Positions 11,386-23,279 of a DNA stretch of 64,000 bases are shown here, in pieces. Position numbers and translations under genes: made by a program. Under the pieces are notes generated by a model, which did not search any database, was not told the origin of the DNA, and was given only the letters and a program-made list of their open reading frames with translations. The DNA comes from Euonymus europaeus (lineage: Eukaryota > Streptophyta > Magnoliopsida > Celastrales > Celastraceae). Position 1 is the stretch's first letter; the number at the start of each line of letters is the position of its first letter. Where the stretch lies: positions 4,873,544 through 4,937,543 of the forward strand of contig OY756968.1 of the NCBI GenBank assembly GCA_963580455.1, read 5' to 3'.

Positions 11386-13476
11386 TTAGAAAAATTCAAA
11401 ATCTAAGTAAGAACATGATGACCTATCTGAGTCGGTAGCTCCCTTGTTATGCTGAGGCAATGATGGCTTGAATGCTTGGTTCAGAAACGACATATCTACT
11501 GGTTTTGGAATTTCTGGAGGGTTAGAACTGCGAATGAGGGCCCAATTGACACTTTCAAAGAAAGGATGTTGTTTGATCTCGGTGGCGCCTCTTTTAAAAC
11601 CTAGTCTCTTTTCTGGGTTCTTTACTAGCAGACCCCGTATCAAATCCTTTGCAGCAAAACTGATTGAGAGTCCATCAGGAAACTTCAGGGGCTGACCAAC
11701 CACATTGAACAATGTCTCCCGGTTTCCACTGCCTTTGAATGGTGTTCTACCAAGTAGCAACTCGTATAAGAAAACACCGAATGTCCACCAATCAACTGCA
11801 CTCCCATGACCATCCCCTCTTACTATCTCAGGTGCTAAATATTCGTGTGTTCCTACAAACGACATTGAGCGGGCGCTAGTTGGCTCTGCAACAAGTATCG
11901 GGAGTGAATCTGAATTTGTAGAAGCCGTTCTTTCACTTTTCACCTTGACTGTTTTGGACTTGAGAAAGCGAGGCTTGAAGCAAGATGGCTGCAAGCAAGA
12001 AGGCTCTACACAAACTGGTAGTTTGTAGGCTGGATCAATACATGCCGGTTGAATGCAGTAGGAAGTCATCCTACACGATGGATCCGTACTGGACTGAACA
12101 AGAGTTGGACTCACACAGCATCTTAGTGACAAATCAAAATCAGAGAGCATGATGTGGCCATCTTCCCTCACCAATACATTTTCAGGCTTTAAGTCTCTAT
12201 AAACCACACCCATCATGTGTAGATACTCAAGGGCAAGAAGCACTTCCGCAGCATAAAACCTGGCAAGAAAAGAAAATTCCCATTTAATTTGCGGTGTAAA
12301 TCATAGACAAGTCATATCATCAACCATAGAATTATTGCTTCGAAGTTCGAAGAAGTCGATAGTACAGTTGCATACTAACGTTTTCGATCACAAAGTTCAC
12401 CTAGGTATTTATAACTGAGAATCAAGCTTCTTATACCACTATTGGGCATTGGCTAATCTTATTACATGCTAAATATAGGTGCTCAATTGATTATCAAAAT
12501 TAAAACCAAAGCTATAATCTTGATGAAGTACTCCATTTCAAAGATCCCCTGCAATGACACAGTAATATGGAGTCTAATTTTGCATGGATTTATCTTGCAA
12601 TGAAAACAAAATACTACAGCGGATTGCCATCCTCGTCAAATAACTGAGCTTTAATTATTAGACTTAACATGAGAAATTAAATACAAAACTTGGCAGTGCT
12701 TTATGTTAATTGCTATCTCTTGCTTCAACACTCCCTTGTTTAGTTAGCAACAATAAGCTAAACATATTAATAAAAACATGAGATGAGTACCAAAAGAAAA
12801 TCATTTCAATTTCAAGTTACAGCACTAACCTGCCTGCTTGCTCTATGAAATGTCTGCCTGGTTGGCGCTGCCGGAGGATATGAAGATCCCCACCACTACA
12901 AAACTCCATGAGCAAGCAAGAAAACTTCTCTGTCTCGAAATGTGAATAGAGGGTTGGCAAAAATGGATGATCCAATATACTCAAAATCTCCCTCTCTGTT
13001 TGTGCTCTCGCCAACTTCTTCCTTTCTGCCAGCATCACTTTATCCATAATTTTCATTGCAAACAAACAACCCATCCCTCTCAACTCTGCCAGATATACAC
13101 TCCCAATATCCCCACAACCGAGTTTCTTTAATAACCTAAAATGGCCCAAACCCAACCCGGACTCCCCATTCTTATCCTGAACATGCTGTATTGCATCCCA
13201 TCTAACATCGTTCCCTCTATGCGGTTTCGACGGACCAGTCCTAAAACTGGCTCCATTCGAATCCGGGATGGCACAATCTGTAGCTTCTATAGTTTTGTAA
13301 ACTTCGCTACCAGCATTGCTAACACTGCTCAGATTACTAGTACTAACACTATTATCAGAACCCGAAATGGGACCACTACATAAGCTGATACTAACACTGC
13401 CACCTAAAGTAAAGTCTTGAGAGCTAGCAAGAGATTCAGTATCAATAGAATGGCTGCCATTCTCTGGTTTGGTCAT
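11386..13476 (-). CDS. AGCVIII serine/threonine protein kinase, D6PK-like
   Basis: A kinase of the plant-specific AGC VIIIa group; D6PK members phosphorylate PIN auxin exporters at the plasma membrane. Two exons (12830-13476 and 11386-12259) splice AG|G to give 506 aa. The N-terminal ~150 residues are Ser-rich and poorly conserved. The kinase core follows: glycine loop [12 protein letters not shown], lysine in FAMKIMDK, catalytic loop [11 protein letters not shown] and the group-defining DFD (LSDFDLSL) in place of DFG. A ~90-residue insertion rich in Cys and Pro ([21 protein letters not shown]) precedes the activation segment [13 protein letters not shown]. The protein ends DFEFF, an FxxF PDK1-docking tail. 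The start MTKPENGSH is preferred; an in-frame ATG at 13656 would add 60 residues without similarity. The family is certain, the substrate is inferred. Confidence 0.93.
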
Positions 13477-14169
13477 CGTTTGAGTGAGAGCGTGATAACT
13501 GTTCGCCGAAATGCGTGTGAGAGAGAGCCAAGGGTTTGGTGGTCTGTTTAAAAATGAGAATTGAGACCCAGATGGGCTTGGGGGGGTGTGACCGAGGTGT
13601 TCAAACTTCAAAGAGAGCGAGAGAAGCGGGCTTGACCACAGGGACAGGGTCCTCAAAAGGAAAGGTAAAAAACTGCTTTCAAATTTGAAATGTTCGTGTG
13701 AGACCCAATGACTGTGTTCGGATTCTGCGTCTCTCTGCCTTGAACTGTCCCAGAAATGTTACAGCTTGAAGACAAAAAAAAAAAACAGAGACTCAGAGAG
13801 AGAGGGTCGGTCCAGTCCAGTTTACGAGATGACGACAAAAGCCTTTCAGATTTTCTAAACCAAACACGTTTCTGAGAGCAGCTCCGGTGAAGACCGTTAT
13901 ATTGTTTATAAAGAAAAAGTGTGAGTCTGCATTGATCTCGGTCGTGATCAACGGTGGATTTTATGTGTGGTGTTTGAAAAAGCATACGACGCTTCATGCA
14001 TGGAATCTCAATCTGGATTCCACGGGATATCCGGTAGATTTAATTTGTGTAATTTCAATTTCTTTAATGTGTGATTGACTTAAAAGAAAATTTGAATCCC
14101 CCGTTGATACTTCCAAGGCCAACTATTTAATAATATATTCCATTTATATAGTAATAAATAAATAAATAA

Positions 14170-14430
14170 TAATGCTACATCTAGTCCAACTTATAATAAC
14201 TCAGTTGGGTGTTATTTATGGATATAGTCAATGGAATCAACCATCCTACTGCTAGTTGCGAAATATATGGTCATGTGCTAGATAATTTTAGAGAATTGAT
14301 GAGAACTATTTCTTGTAATGTGGTGTATGTGCCAAGAGTGTGTAACAAAGTTGCAGATTTTTTAGCCTCTTTAGGTCGTGTAACACCTCTCATTACTGTG
14401 CTGGTTGAGAGGTGCCACCTTCTGTTATGC
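14170..14430 (+). pseudogene. Fragment of a LINE RNase H (RVT_3) domain
   Basis: The frame reads MDIVNGINHP ... DNFRELMRTISCNVVYVPRV and then CNKVADFLASLG, the C-terminal half of the RNase H domain found at the end of plant L1-type LINE polyproteins (the usual pattern is 'v.R..N.vAD.LA..g'). There is no reverse transcriptase upstream and the frame degrades beyond the motif, so it is a relic. I see nothing recognisable between here and 15320. Confidence 0.6.
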
Positions 14431-15319
14431 AAGTATACCTTGCAGATTGTCATCATGTTGATTTTATTGGTTAATGAATCAGTTTTTCCCTCAAAAAAGA
14501 AGGTCAGGTCATTGGGGACATTTGGGAGGAGAGGGTTCATCTCAATTTCTACGTTTTTTATATAAACCTAGACAATTTAATGTGACTATCCATTGTACTA
14601 TTTAGGTTTGCGATGTCATGTTCCAGCGATCATGATTGAAATGTGTCATCGGTGTCTCAATGACTCTATCAATATAATTTGACGGATTCACCATCAACTG
14701 CGATTGAGTAATATATTTCCTTTAAAAATATTAATTGGATGTTACTTGGTTGAGTAATATGCTAACTCTGTTGCATTGATTTTAGACCTGTTGGACTTAT
14801 TTTTTTATTTTTTTGTAGTATCTCTAACATTAGTGTTACTTTATTTTAGACTTATACTGATTTTGGTTTGCTTTTAATTGATGTCACGTACGATTTTCCC
14901 GATCTCTTCCCCAATTTAATTTTTCTATTTGCTTGGACTTGACGCAGCGATAAGCGTGACAAACTAAAGGCTTCGCCTTTGATAACAGTATTCGAGTTTA
15001 ATTTTAGTCAAAAGTTTAGAGACTTCCAGACCCAGGAAACTACTCAAGTCTGATACAACCCTAAAGCTAAAATAACAAAATTACAATAAACCAAAAATAA
15101 AATAAATAGCATGGGCTGATTGCCAGCCACAACCATTCAAAGCCCTAGGGCCCATGAGCTTTCCGCTTGGGCTTGTGACAATCGACTCGATCCAAATACG
15201 CTTCAGCTAATTGCTCCACGTCAGTCCCTCCTACCTGAGAAAAACTCGACCTCGAGTTGGTGGAGATATCAGGATATAAAGGCTCGTAGAAGGATAAAGG
15301 ATATATGTCAGCAACATTA

Positions 15320-15790
15320 AATGTCTTGGAGATCCCCATGGTATATGTCAGGTGTCATTGTTGCAGCTGAGAATCTAGTTCAACAAGTTGATGGGATTCA
15401 CACGTGGGAATGGAGATTATTATGGCGTAGAAGATTATTCAGTTGGGAAGAGAGACTTCTGGACTCCTTATTGCAGCTTCTGTCACGATGCTCCTTGTGC
15501 CCAAATAGGCCAGATAGAATCATATGGATGCCTTCGCCCAAAGGTAATTTTTCTGTCAAGTTAACATATGCTAATCTAGTGGAAGTTTCATTGACGCGGC
15601 ACGTAACCCAAAGGCCATCTTTTTATATTGAAATCCGGAAAGGAATTGCACCACCAAAGGTTGAGGTTTTTGCTTGGCTTCTATTGCTCAAGAAAATTCC
15701 AACGAGAGAGAATTTGGCTAGAAGAGGGATCATTCAAAATTCAGAAAATATATGTCCATTTTGCTCTTCTACAGGAGATGTTGGAAATAT
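15320..15790 (+). pseudogene. Fragment of LINE zinc-binding reverse transcriptase (zf-RVT) region
   Basis: One frame reads WEWRLLWRRRLFSWEERLLD, then DRIIWMPSPKGNFSVKLTY and PPKVEVFAWLLLLKKIPTRE, ending in ICPFCSSTGD. This is the zf-RVT domain that follows reverse transcriptase in plant non-LTR elements (W..G.FSV..AY, FAW.l...i.T...L..R, C..C). The expected downstream E...HLF..C is replaced by the SINE palindrome starting near 15781. The protein order (zf-RVT after the RNase H piece at 14170) is inverted relative to an intact LINE, so these are probably two separate relics. Confidence 0.65.
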
Positions 15791-16043
15791 ATTTTTATAT
15801 TCGAGGTGGCACTATTTATCTCCCCGCCTTTACTCAGGATCGAACTTGGGCCTTATAGGTCCTCAGAGGTCCGTCCTGGTACCACTGAGCCAACTTGGTT
15901 CAGTGGTACCAGGACGGACCACTGAGCCAACTTGGTTCAATGGTATCAGGACGGACATCTGAGAACCTATAAGGCCCAAGTTCGATCCTGAGTAAAGGCG
16001 GGGAGTAGGACAATGTGCCACCCGAAATATAAAAATATATTTC
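15781..16043. mobile_element. Head-to-head pair of tRNA-derived SINEs forming a long palindrome
   Basis: The left arm (15781-15903) and the right arm (about 15916-16043) are near-perfect reverse complements. Read outward, each has an A-box-like segment (ttggctcagtggt on the left, ttggttcaatggt on the right), a B box (agttcgatcctga), the block gagtaaaggcggggag, and an AT tail ending atatatttccaa. The centre holds a short direct repeat of accactgagccaacttggtt. The arms differ at scattered bases and by a small indel near 15812/16010. This SINE is unrelated in sequence to the one at 9411. Confidence 0.75.
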
Positions 16044-16871
16044 CAACATTTTTATGTGTTTTAGAGGATTATTTTCAAAGATCTAATGGTTTACACAAGC
16101 TTTCCCAGTTGGATCATACAATATATAAAAGAAGAAGACACCTACGCATTTTTGTCACCCAAACTTTCAATATTTTTATCTTAATTAATTAATTTATTTA
16201 TTTTATCAACAAACATTGAAATGTTTTTAAATTGAATACATAATAAATAGATAAAAGATGAAATTAGGGAACAAATTTTTACTCATAAACTTACATGATA
16301 TTTTCAAATATATTCAAAAGGATTTTAACAACAAACAATTTTCAAACCAAGGATTATATAATTTTATTTAAATAAGATAAAACTGCATTTAAATGGGATA
16401 ATATATAATAAGTTAAACCTCATTAATTATACAATTTTATTACGAAAACTACTTTGAAAAAATATCGCATTCCATTCGATATTTTGCTACAAAATCATCA
16501 TCCAAATTTTATATATATATATCTAATGATATTTTCATTTCATATCCATAAGCATTTATTTAAATAATTAATTAGTAAATTCAGATTAATTTCAAAATTT
16601 AAAAGCACACTATATATTATAATTGCACTTGTTAAGTTATCTTATCGCTATTTAAATCAAATATTGATAATTTTTAATAAAATCAAATTTAAAAAAAGAT
16701 CGTTAATCTTAACCAAATTTTTTTTTTTTGAGAAAAATCTTAACCAAATTTGAATATGTCATAACATAATTTTTAAAATAGTTAACAATTATTTTTATTG
16801 TTTAATTTAGAGTTATAAAAGTTGTGAGACAAGTCTCTTATATATCAATAAATTCTTCAATATATAATTAT

Positions 16872-16874
16872 TAT

Positions 16875-16932
<58 letters not shown>
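16872..16932. repeat. Compound palindromic microsatellite (AC)n(AT)n(GT)n
   Basis: A run of acacacac, then about twelve at repeats, then gtgtgtgt, so the whole tract is self-complementary. The rest of 16044-17520 is extremely AT-rich, and I find no gene in it. Confidence 0.9.
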
Positions 16933-17528
16933 ATTCTAGCCTCTCAACCATCATTCAAAAGTTGTTAAATCAAAGTGGGAAAAAAAAGCATAATAGATAA
17001 TATTAACCAATAAAAAAATCTCAACCTATTAAAACATAAGATCACTTTAATTATTATCCATAGACACATTTGAATTTTCAATATTGATAAAGGATATCCT
17101 AATATATAATTTGATTGGTAGAATTATATATAATTTAAAAGATAAAATTTGAACGTTCAAAAAATTTGAATGTGCAAAAAAATTGACTGGCTTATTATTT
17201 AATTTTTTCATCATTTATAGAAAAATTAAACGCAATAAGTCATCTAGAAAACCTTAAAAGAACAAACCATTTTTAAAATATAGATGGTTACTTATTTTCA
17301 AATCTTTTAAATCATAATAATTATGGTCCGAAAATTATGAGTTTGTATTTTCGTATTTGAACTGTTTTTTAGGAAAATTATTTCAAATTTTGAATCAATT
17401 ATCTTTTAAAAATTTAAATATGGTAGTATTTTTTTTTTATAAATTGTTAAAATCATGCATCCATTAATCTGCATCTCTTTGTCTCTATTTTCTTTCATTT
17501 CATATCTTTATTTTTTTTAAAAAAACGA

Positions 17529-18700
17529 ATGGCTCCAAGGCTTTATTTTATTGATTTTATCACTCATGAGAAGTATGATTGGAAGTTGAAGGTTCGAGTT
17601 ATATGTATGTGGACGATTACAAATTTTGTAAGGCATGATTAAACAATAATGATTGAGATGATCCTTATGGATGAAAAGGTATTTTCAATCCAAATTTTTT
17701 ATTTATTATAATTTAATAATCATTGTTTGATGCTTGATTTGATTTTTCATAACAGGGTGTTAGGATTCAGGCTACTGTAAAAACTTTATTAATAAGAATA
17801 TTTAAGAATCTGTTGATTGAGGGTTGTGGTTATGCTATGCCCAATTTAATAGTTGGTTACAATAATGAGAAATTCAGATCTACCAGGCACAAGTACAAGT
17901 TGAATTTCATGATAATTACTGATGTTTCTCACCAACAGAGCTTAACAACCCAAATGAATCTTTCTTTTTTTGTTTCTTTTACCGAGATAAGGATAAAATA
18001 TTTTTAATTGGTATGAACTTATGTCTAATTTGTCATTTTTAAATATGTTACCTGTCATTGAAGTTGTGATTGACAAATTGAGCTTTATTTTTCAGATGTT
18101 ATTGGCGAAATTGTTAAAATTGGGGTATATCGAATATCACTAATTATCCTTTTAAAAAAACATTAGGCAATATAAATGTGTCAAATGTGTACTTTGGATC
18201 GAAAATGTTTATCAACCCAACTATTAAGGAAGCTATATATCGATTTGCGAAATAGATAATATTCTATTTATTGTTATTTTTAAATATTATTAAGCTTTCC
18301 AATTCTTAAATTTAAAGTTTTTTAAAGGTTTGGGCATTCGGAACAAGCATTATATCAAAGGGTTAGTCAGTTGTCTGGACAACCTTCATACTCCTTAGCT
18401 GATGATTTTTTCATCCACTCTGAAAGGAAGATAATTGATGAAATATTGGAAACAAAAAAGGTATGAATAAATTAAATGTTATCCATAATATATATGAATT
18501 TATAAATTAATAATTTTGTTTTCAACAACAGGCATGCAACTTTGTAACATGTGCAACCATCATTGAAATCAATTCAAAGTATGGTTGGTCTTGCAATGCT
18601 TGTAAGAAATATTCAAAAATGGTTGAAAAGGCATAACGTACTTGGTATTGTGAGAAGTGCGAAGACTTTGCCTGCATCCCTATCTGAAAGTATGCATCTA
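17529..18700 (+). pseudogene. RPA70 (replication protein A1)-like pseudogene, Helitron cargo type
   Basis: Segments match plant RPA1-like proteins in the right order. 17529-17640 reads MAPRLYFIDFITHEKYDW then KLKVRVICMW, the start of DNA-binding domain A. After an intron-like gap, 17755-17930 gives GVRIQATVK ... GYNNEKFRSTRHKYKLNF. 18095-18250 holds DVIGEIVKIG and VYFGSKMFINPTIKE (domain B). 18330-18470 contains SLADDFFIHSERKIIDEIL, and 18535-18690 has CATIIEINSKYGWSCNACKK with further cysteines (zinc-finger domain C). In-frame stops and missing segments show it is broken. Plant Helitrons often carry such RPA-like genes; the Helitron-type 3' end at 18768 supports that origin. Confidence 0.7.
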
Positions 18701-18739
18701 AACTAATTCACCTATATTTTCTAATCAATTTTTTTTTTA

Positions 18740-18768
18740 TTCGTGCATCGCACGGGTACAAACACTAG
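18740..18768 (+). mobile_element. Helitron 3' terminus (hairpin plus CTAG end)
   Basis: CGTGC-ATC-GCACG at 18742-18754 forms a 5-bp hairpin. The sequence ends 14 bases later in CTAG (18765-18768), followed by T. A subterminal hairpin 10-15 nt from CTRR and insertion before T are the hallmarks of Helitron 3' ends. I could not identify the 5' TC end; it should lie upstream of the RPA-like relic. The host flank contains a diverged second copy of tacaaacactagttaattaa at about 18845. Confidence 0.65.
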
Positions 18769-18769
18769 T

Positions 18770-20656
18770 TAATTAATATTCCAACATATTTTTAATTAAT
18801 TTTTCTAGTTTATTTAGAATTGTAAATTATAGGTAGATGCACAAGTACAAATTAAACACTGGTTAATTAATATTTCAACATGCTTCTAATTAAGTTTCCT
18901 TGTCATCATCTCGAACGATTGCAGCCCGCTTCGTGAGTTTCTAAAAATCAAAACTCAGTTACCCAAATTCTGTCTTTCGTTTAAGCAGACATGATGACTC
19001 AACTGGGTTCAAAACTTGCTGGCATGATGTTTACTTGGGCGATTTTTCGCGATTATTTCCCTTACCAAATTCGTAGGTTCATAGAAAGATACTTCAATCG
19101 ATTGGTGAATGTTAATTTTACATTGCCATACAAAAAAAATAAAATAAATAATGACTTATATTAGCAATAGTGAACAGAGTATTTAGTAATAGTAGACCGA
19201 TCCATCTAGGGATGAAAAAAAAAACGATCCACGCACTATAATAAGATGTTCGATCCGTTTAAAATTCAAAAGTTGATTTTATAAGGTTTGAGTCGGGTTT
19301 TGTTTTTTTATGTCGGATTTAGGGTACCCGAACCGATTAATAAATGGTTAGGACACCCTAATCAAAACCTTCCTGAATCCGATCCTATCCTAAATTTAAA
19401 AATTTTTTGAAAAATATTAGTGAATATGCTAGTGGTAAATGATTCGAAGAATCACTTGTATAAAAGAATTGAAGTACTTAATCATTAGTCTCTCTCTCCT
19501 TTTGTTTTATTATGGATGCTTCTTTAGAAAACATGTGTGAATTTTAAAAAATAAATAAATAACGGTAAACAAATACCCAACGATAAATGGTTATGAAACG
19601 GTTCCGATTTTAAAAATTTAAATGATTTTTTTAAACAGTTTTGTAATAATTTTGGTATATGATATCTTAAATGGAAATAATTTTGGCATTTCCTAATTGA
19701 AAGTGTACCCGACCCGTTGACATCCAATTAGCAATGATGCTATGTTTTGTTAGTCGTGGAAATAAGAACATAAATGAGAATGAGAAAATGAATTCTTTGG
19801 ATTCCAATTTGTTGGTGGATGAAAAAATTGTAACAAGAACATTGTATTCTAATATTTGATACAAGGGAATTCGATAAGAAATATAATGAGAATAATTGAC
19901 AAAAGATTATATCATACCTTATAATTTATTGTTGTTTCAATGATAACTCTACCTCAATTTTAGTTGTTTATGAGGTATGTAAATTCACTATTTTTGATAG
20001 GGAAATTGAAGAAAAAAAAAATATATATTGCTTCAATATTTATGAATTATATTGTCTTTATAAAAGCTATAATATAATAAATAAATAAAATAATATACAG
20101 CATGGAGGATGGTCACTGCACAGCTTGAAGAACTTAGAGAGACCCTCCACATGGATCTTGTTATCATTTTGTAGATGTAGCATGATTCCGTTCTGCCATG
20201 AATTTTCAATTCTTATGTCCAAGGTCGGAAGCCTCAGTTCCAGATAGGAATGGAATTCGCCGTTCCGTTCTGATATACAGTGTAACCAAGCACACCAATG
20301 CTAAACTATCAGAATGAGCTCAATCACATTAACAAAAGCAATTGATAGAAATGAACTAATCTAGAAAACTTTATTCCATTCCAATCTTTGATGCTGGGTT
20401 GATCATAACAGTTACAGTATATAAGAAAAAAGAAATCAAAGAAGGGATTCCATTGACATAAGATGTGTTCATTTGCCGCATACAATGTGTTTCGGCAGAA
20501 AAAGCAATCCCCCACCCTCATCACTGATATCCTGTCACCAAAATCTACCTGCTTTTATGCCTCTAAACCAGTGAAACATTCGACATTTCAGCATTCTTGT
20601 TTGCACTAACATTATGGCATACCGGTTACCTCACTGTATTTTCTCTCTAAGTATTG
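18770..20656. other. AT-rich intergenic DNA, no gene seen
   Basis: Only short frames occur here, with no recognisable domains. A block near 19310-19345 (gggtacccgaaccg) is GC-richer and partly palindromic, like fragments of degraded transposons, but too little remains to classify. The part from about 20280 onward may include the 3' UTR of the GlcAT14-like gene. Confidence 0.5.
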
Positions 20657-23126
20657 TCACTTGCATTGTCTTGGTCGAAAGTTATTAACAGATAACAGAG
20701 AGCTTATCAAAGTTTCCAGCCTTTTTGCACCAGGTCCAGGTCTAAGGATTGTGGTATTACCAATTACAGAGCATGGGTCCGTACCATTTTCTCTAACTCC
20801 TATGCACCAACCACCGGGAGTAGGCATTCCTGGACCGCGAGACAAAAGCTCGGAATCAACTTTGTCAAGGACTGGATCATCTTGGCGGAACTTTCTGGCA
20901 AATGGTGCGTTACTGTCAACCATCCGTTGCATATCGTTACTGTTGAGGTGGTGTGGATGCTGCTTTGGAGGGTTGTCCCATGATATGAAATGAAGGTCAT
21001 TATTCACAGTGGTGTTACGGAACTCCTGGGCATTGCATATAACAGTGTGGAAATAACCTTCTGGGGATGATAGGAAGTTTGCATAATACATGAGAACAAC
21101 TCGAGGAAGATTGTCCCAGCCCCATATGCAATAATCAATAAAAGGTCGAGAAAGTGCCATCCAGGCAGAACCTATAAAGAAAAAATATACGTTGTTTACA
21201 AAATCCATCATAATTGACAACCGGTTGAATAAATGAACCCTGTTGTTTCCAACATGGATGATGAAAAATGCAAACCTGATATAATTCATACGTCTGCTAC
21301 TGGAATACAGGAATAACTAGAATAAGGCATGCATGTTCAGTTTCATAGGCAATGAAGCAGTTTAGTCCCCATTCTTGTATAGAAACACTAATGAAAATCT
21401 AAAGCAGTCAACAAATTTTCTGTTAAGGACGATGGTTTAGTACTTTAGTATATGCAAGCGACAAGTATACAACAGACTCATGGACAACATATCTGATGAC
21501 GGAAAGAATTCCCAGTCAATTTATTCATGGCAAAGAGCTAGCCAGAGGTGGTCATCAAAGTCAGAAGAAGAAAAATGTCCCATCTAAACTATAACCAAAT
21601 TCTCAGAATATTCAACAAAGACTAAAGGGAGAAAAAGAAAAAAGAAAAGCATTGTGATAATGTTGGGGAAAATACAGGAGAGTAATTTAATTTCATTTAC
21701 ACCTAAAGTCCAGATCGATGCGAAACCACCAATGCGTTATGTGAGCAACTCTACCCAAGTACAAATTCACCCAGGAGAGAACAAGCTAGGTAACATTCAT
21801 TTTAAATCAAGAACAAAGATGTCAAAGAAGATACTGAATACTGTTCATCATTAGCTGTTGCATCTCAAGTCGGTTATAATCAGGGGTCACCAATAGAGCA
21901 AATTGAATCATTCAAACCAATAGGACATAAGAACACCAACCAAACGAAGAGAAAAGAGAGAGATACTAAATCAGAAACTATCATACAATGAGCATACGAG
22001 TTCACTAGGCTTAAGTAATCATCAGCATTAAAGTGAATGAGTGATCCTGGGTTGACATTCAGGCAGAGCAATCATAAGAACACTTATACGTTCAACGTTA
22101 GCAAGTTTCATGTTTAAATTGGTTTCCGAAAAAACAAGAATTCCTACAGAACTAAGATCAATGCAGAAAGATTTTTAGTTCTGAAGATAGTATATGTACC
22201 TGTAAATAGTTTGAACGCCGTAGGCACGCTTCTCCGCTGTGTCACCCAGAATACATCAGCCTTCTTATCCATATACAACCCTGGATCTACTATTATCGGC
22301 TTTGCCCTCTGAAATCTACACATTTAGGAACATATTGTAAATTCAGAAACATATGATGGAAAATATTCTGGCCAAAGTCAAATCTCGACTCACTCTTTCC
22401 AGCCAATATTACTCGTATGATCAATGAAATTGAGATCCCGCGGCAAGTAGGAGAATGTGTGCAGCAGATCTAATCAAACAGGAATCTTATTAGGAAAAAG
22501 ATTCGAAATTGAAGACCCACGAGAGCTAAAAGCCATCTAAACTCACCATCCTGACTGACGAGAGGATAATCAGATGCGCTAAGATTGATGAACCAATCCC
22601 AATCCCCACCCTCCCTGAGCAAGATTGAGGCCGCGTGCAAAGTATTAGCCACCATTGTTGGTCCCCTGTAAGTCACCAAATTCGCCCGGGTAATCATCTT
22701 CACATTCTTAAATTTCTGGAAAATCGAATGATTCCCCACAAAATTCTGCAGATCAAGCCGCTCATCCGCAGGCGACTCCCGGTCCAAATGCACAACATAC
22801 TGATTACTAGGGTGGTAGAGCGCCAACAGAGTCCGTTTCAGCATCACACCATCACCTCTAGAACCGGAGATTAGGTACGCAAACCGAGGCGGTGGAGGTA
22901 AAGTCGAAATCGGTAAAGGCTTGAGTTGTGACTCAACGAAAACGGAACCCGACCCCGTGATTGAGCGGTAGAAGGGAAGAAACGGTGTACCGTCCGGTGA
23001 GGTTAGTGTGGTGAGGAAGAGAAGGAAGAGAGAGACCAAAGACCCAATCGCTAATGGGAAGATCCATTTTCGCTCCATCGGGTGATGATGCCTCAAGTGC
23101 ATATAATAACTCTTCAATCTCTTCAT
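20657..23126 (-). CDS. GLCAT14B: Beta-glucuronosyltransferase, GT14 family (GlcAT14-like)
   Basis: Golgi type II membrane enzyme that adds glucuronic acid to the beta-1,3/1,6-galactan side chains of arabinogalactan proteins. Four exons (22547-23126, 22394-22469, 22200-22315 and 20657-21171) sum to 1287 nt, exactly 428 aa plus stop. The start MKRLKSYYMHLRHH is chosen over an ATG 12 bp upstream because homologues start here. A single transmembrane segment (WIFPLAIGSLVSLFLLFL) spans about residues 18-38. The GT14/DUF266 core follows, with RFAYLISGS, YVVHLDRESPADERL, DWDWFINLSASDYPL and DLNFIDHTSNIGWKE. Near the C terminus are SSPEGYFHTVICN, TPGGWCIG and the terminal FRPRQCK. The closest Arabidopsis relative by memory is GlcAT14B. 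All junctions are in frame and there is no sign of damage. Confidence 0.93.
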
Positions 23127-23279
23127 CTCATCGAACACAAAGAATCCAAGAAAGGGGGAGGCTTTTAGCTGTGGTGATGATGGTGGTTGTTACCCTTTTT
23201 AGGTGTAATAATGGAGAGGTGCTTGAGGGAGACGGTGAGTGACTTCTAGACCAACCACACTCGCATTTTATACATTCTG

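Noticed and set aside
15321..15962. A 213-aa gene
   Set aside because: The first two thirds are a LINE zf-RVT fragment and the last third is SINE sequence read in frame; the frame is a product of insertion, not a conserved gene.
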